NCBI GenBank assembly: GCA_028293425.1 | Contig: JAQGOV010000186.1 | Coordinates: forward strand, 1-38,099 | Reading direction: 5' to 3' | DNA length: 38,099 nucleotides | Origin: Verrucomicrobiales bacterium | GTDB lineage: Bacteria > Verrucomicrobiota > Verrucomicrobiia > Limisphaerales > JAQGOV01 | Shown: piece by piece, positions 36,479 to 38,099 of the stretch | How the letters are laid out: each line of letters starts with the position of its first letter | Numbering within the stretch: the stretch's first letter is position 1 | Program-made: the position numbers and the translations under genes | Notes under the pieces: model-generated | The model's input: only the letters and a program-made list of their open reading frames with translations | Database searches by the model: none | What the model was told of the DNA's origin: nothing

Positions 36479-37450
36479 TTAAGGCTTCCGAACATCTTCA
36501 TCGGGTGCTTTGCTCTTTCGAGCGAGATTTTTGCTTGGGTCAAATTCAACGTTGCGGGAATTAGGCTCGGGATTGATGTAATAGGTAAACAGGATAAATG
36601 ATGTTTTAGAGTTGATTGGGTCTATCACGAAATCACCATACACTTTACCATACAGTGCCGACTTGATACCTCCCGTATCATCCAATTTGCTTCGGATTCG
36701 AAAGTAGTAATTCTGCTCTGGGATGGAGTCTTGCTTCCAGCCAAGACCGGGTGTGCGGCTCAAAACTTTTACGACCTCTGCCTTAAATGCACCTTGCGGA
36801 ACCGTTCCAGGCATTCGAAGCTCGCTCCCTTGGTCTAAGCGTACAGGAAATTCCATTAATCCGTCGGTCGGGGTGGTTGCCGAAACTTTCAAAACGTATT
36901 CAAAATCGTTGCGGCTCTCCCATCGGCGATTCACCTGAAACATTAGGTCGGTGTGAGTGCCAGTGCCGTGAGGGGTCACCCAATCAGCTTGGAGCAAATC
37001 GAACCCGATAGGTTTGCCAACTTCAGGGATTTGGATTTGTAGCCTGCGAGCGTACATGGGGATGGGCTCGCCTACCTTTTTGAGGATAAGGGTCAGATGT
37101 GGATTCTGCTTTTCCGGATCAAACCCAACTCCGAGTTCATGGCGCTGGAACGTAGGATAAAATCCGGTCTTTTCAGCACGAACTTCCAAGTCAATAGATT
37201 GGCTTTGTTCAGCAGCTCTAAAAACCCCAGCACGGTCGGTTAATCCAGTTGCTTTGGCCATCCGTACAGTTTGCGCTTCAAAAGGAGTGACGTGGTAACC
37301 AATCGTCACTTTCGCGCCTTCGATGGGGTCGCCAGCCTCGTCGACCACCTTGATGGTTGCTCGCCACAATGACTTCACAATGCCAGGATCTTGGGCGTGG
37401 CCGCAACCGCAGAACATGCTGACCAGAACCAGGATGAGAATCTGTTTCAA
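36479..37450 (-). CDS. Exported protein of unrecognised family with carboxypeptidase-regulatory-like N-terminal domain (paralogue 1)
   Basis: TTG at 37450 is preferred because it gives a compact signal sequence (LKQILILVLVSMFCGCGHAQ) with GGCGAG just upstream; ATG 37498 would add 16 residues. The CGCG after the hydrophobic run suggests a lipoprotein, though the lipobox is imperfect. Residues about 30-130 form a transthyretin-like/CarboxypepD_reg domain (IKVVDEAGDPIEGAKVTIGY, then TDRAGVF). The C-terminal part (about 135-300), starting at PMYARRL, is shared with the next gene: GFDLLQADWVTPHGTGTHTD, NYYFRIRSKLDD, SALYGKVYGDF and YYINPEPNSRNVEFDPSKNL. I do not recognise this family and assign no function. 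Confidence 0.75.
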   Translation of the reverse strand: MKQILILVLVSMFCGCGHAQDPGIVKSLWRATIKVVDEAGDPIEGAKVTIGYHVTPFEAQTVRMAKATGLTDRAGVFRAAEQSQSIDLEVRAEKTGFYPTFQRHELGVGFDPEKQNPHLTLILKKVGEPIPMYARRLQIQIPEVGKPIGFDLLQADWVTPHGTGTHTDLMFQVNRRWESRNDFEYVLKVSATTPTDGLMEFPVRLDQGSELRMPGTVPQGAFKAEVVKVLSRTPGLGWKQDSIPEQNYYFRIRSKLDDTGGIKSALYGKVYGDFVIDPINSKTSFILFTYYINPEPNSRNVEFDPSKNLARKSKAPDEDVRKP

Positions 37451-37547
37451 GGAATCTCGCCGCGCCTGATAATTATATTGCACATGACTAGTGGGCAATA
37501 TTGTTCGACTCCTTGTGGAGTTGAGAGCCTGTTACCCATCCCTTTTA

Positions 37548-38099
37548 TCAAGGTTCTTCAACTCGTTCGGAAGGGGGTAAGTTTCCAAATAAATTCTTCG
37601 AGGGGTTAAACTCTAGATTTCTTGAATTTACCTCAGGGTTAAAAAAGTATGTAAAATCCATAAAATCTCCGTAGATTTTCCCATAATTGGCCGACTGGAT
37701 ATTGCCGTTCGGGTCCAGAACTGTTCGGACCCGGAAAAAGAAGTTCCGGTTCTTGTCTGCGTCGTTTTTAGTTCCTTGACCTGGTTTGCGGCTTAACCTT
37801 CTCACCACCTCTCGCTCATATCCCGAGTCTGGGGCTTCATACGGCGAGCGTAATTCACTCGTGAGGTCAGCAGGTACTTGGAATTCTTGAATGCCATCGG
37901 ATGGATTTGCAAATTTGATAACCAGCTTATAATCAAATTCTTCGTTGGATTTTTTCTGAAGCTGCCCCAAGAAGATAAAATCCTTCTGCTTCCCTTTTCC
38001 ATGAGGAGCAACCCAATCTCCTACGACAAGGTCGTATCCGACTTCTTCATTAAACGCAGGGGGACCATTGAAAATCTTCTTAGCGTACATTGGGATTGG
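37548..38099 (-). CDS. Tandem paralogue 2 of the unrecognised exported family (5' partial)
   Basis: The frame stays open to the window edge (PIPMYAKK, matching PIPMYARR of paralogue 1), so the start and probably the signal and transthyretin-like domain lie outside the window. The visible 183 residues align along their length with the C-terminal part of the gene at 36479-37450: GYDLVVGDWVAPHGKGKQKD, NFFFRVRTVLD, SANYGKIYGDF and FFNPEVNSRNLEFNPSKNLF. The stop lies about 100 bp before the other gene on the same strand, consistent with tandem duplication and a shared transcript. Function unknown. Confidence 0.78.
   Translation of the reverse strand, partial: PIPMYAKKIFNGPPAFNEEVGYDLVVGDWVAPHGKGKQKDFIFLGQLQKKSNEEFDYKLVIKFANPSDGIQEFQVPADLTSELRSPYEAPDSGYEREVVRRLSRKPGQGTKNDADKNRNFFFRVRTVLDPNGNIQSANYGKIYGDFMDFTYFFNPEVNSRNLEFNPSKNLFGNLPPSERVEEP

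Overview
The window looks like chromosomal DNA of a Verrucomicrobiota bacterium, probably a Pedosphaera-type soil or aquatic lineage. This is inferred from protein families: two proteins with the PVC-type membrane-bound dehydrogenase / CxxCH haem-binding architecture, a Tat-exported Gfo/Idh oxidoreductase, and very large secreted proteins made of Ig, BACON, MBG and PA14 modules. No rRNA, tRNA, insertion sequence or CRISPR array was found.

Layout. 1-3628: the 3' end of a large PVC dehydrogenase/cytochrome gene, convergent with a small cupin gene. 3629-31331: a plus-strand locus that I read as an alginate-like (polyuronate) exopolysaccharide system in two transcription units. Unit 1 is an Alg8-type glycosyltransferase, a HlyD-type membrane-fusion protein and a NarL/LuxR response regulator, closed by a strong intrinsic terminator (7980-8003). 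Unit 2 is an AlgD-type GDP-mannose dehydrogenase, an AlgG-type mannuronan C5-epimerase with the DPHD motif, a 4243-residue secreted protein beginning with a PL6 lyase domain, a TolC-type outer-membrane channel, and a 1678-residue PL8 lyase with a DNRLRE/CBM96-like module and two PA14 domains. 31463-34038: a minus-strand coupled pair, a Gfo/Idh oxidoreductase followed by a protein of secretin-N-like domains. 34340-35551: a HEAT plus haem-binding protein. 36002-38099: a minus-strand group with a frameshifted zinc-ribbon membrane protein and two tandem paralogues of an unrecognised secreted family, the second cut by the window end.

How the locus may work (inference): AlgD makes GDP-mannuronate, Alg8 polymerises it across the inner membrane, HlyD and TolC replace the usual Alg44-AlgK-AlgE conduit, AlgG epimerises the chain, and PL6 and PL8 lyases trim, remodel or release it, with the giant Ig/jelly-roll protein as a possible matrix scaffold. 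Canonical PilZ control, AlgK, AlgE, AlgL (PL5), acetylation genes and AlgA are absent from the window.

The most striking non-coding signal is a shared element upstream of both units. Regions 3735-3849 and 8004-8118 align without gaps and carry TGCGYA boxes exactly 25 bp apart (3739/3764/3789 and 8008/8033/8058), a nearly invariant TTTACCCGGATTGA core and a TTGCTA box at the same offset. The response-regulator gene lies between the two copies, which suggests a dedicated regulon switch.
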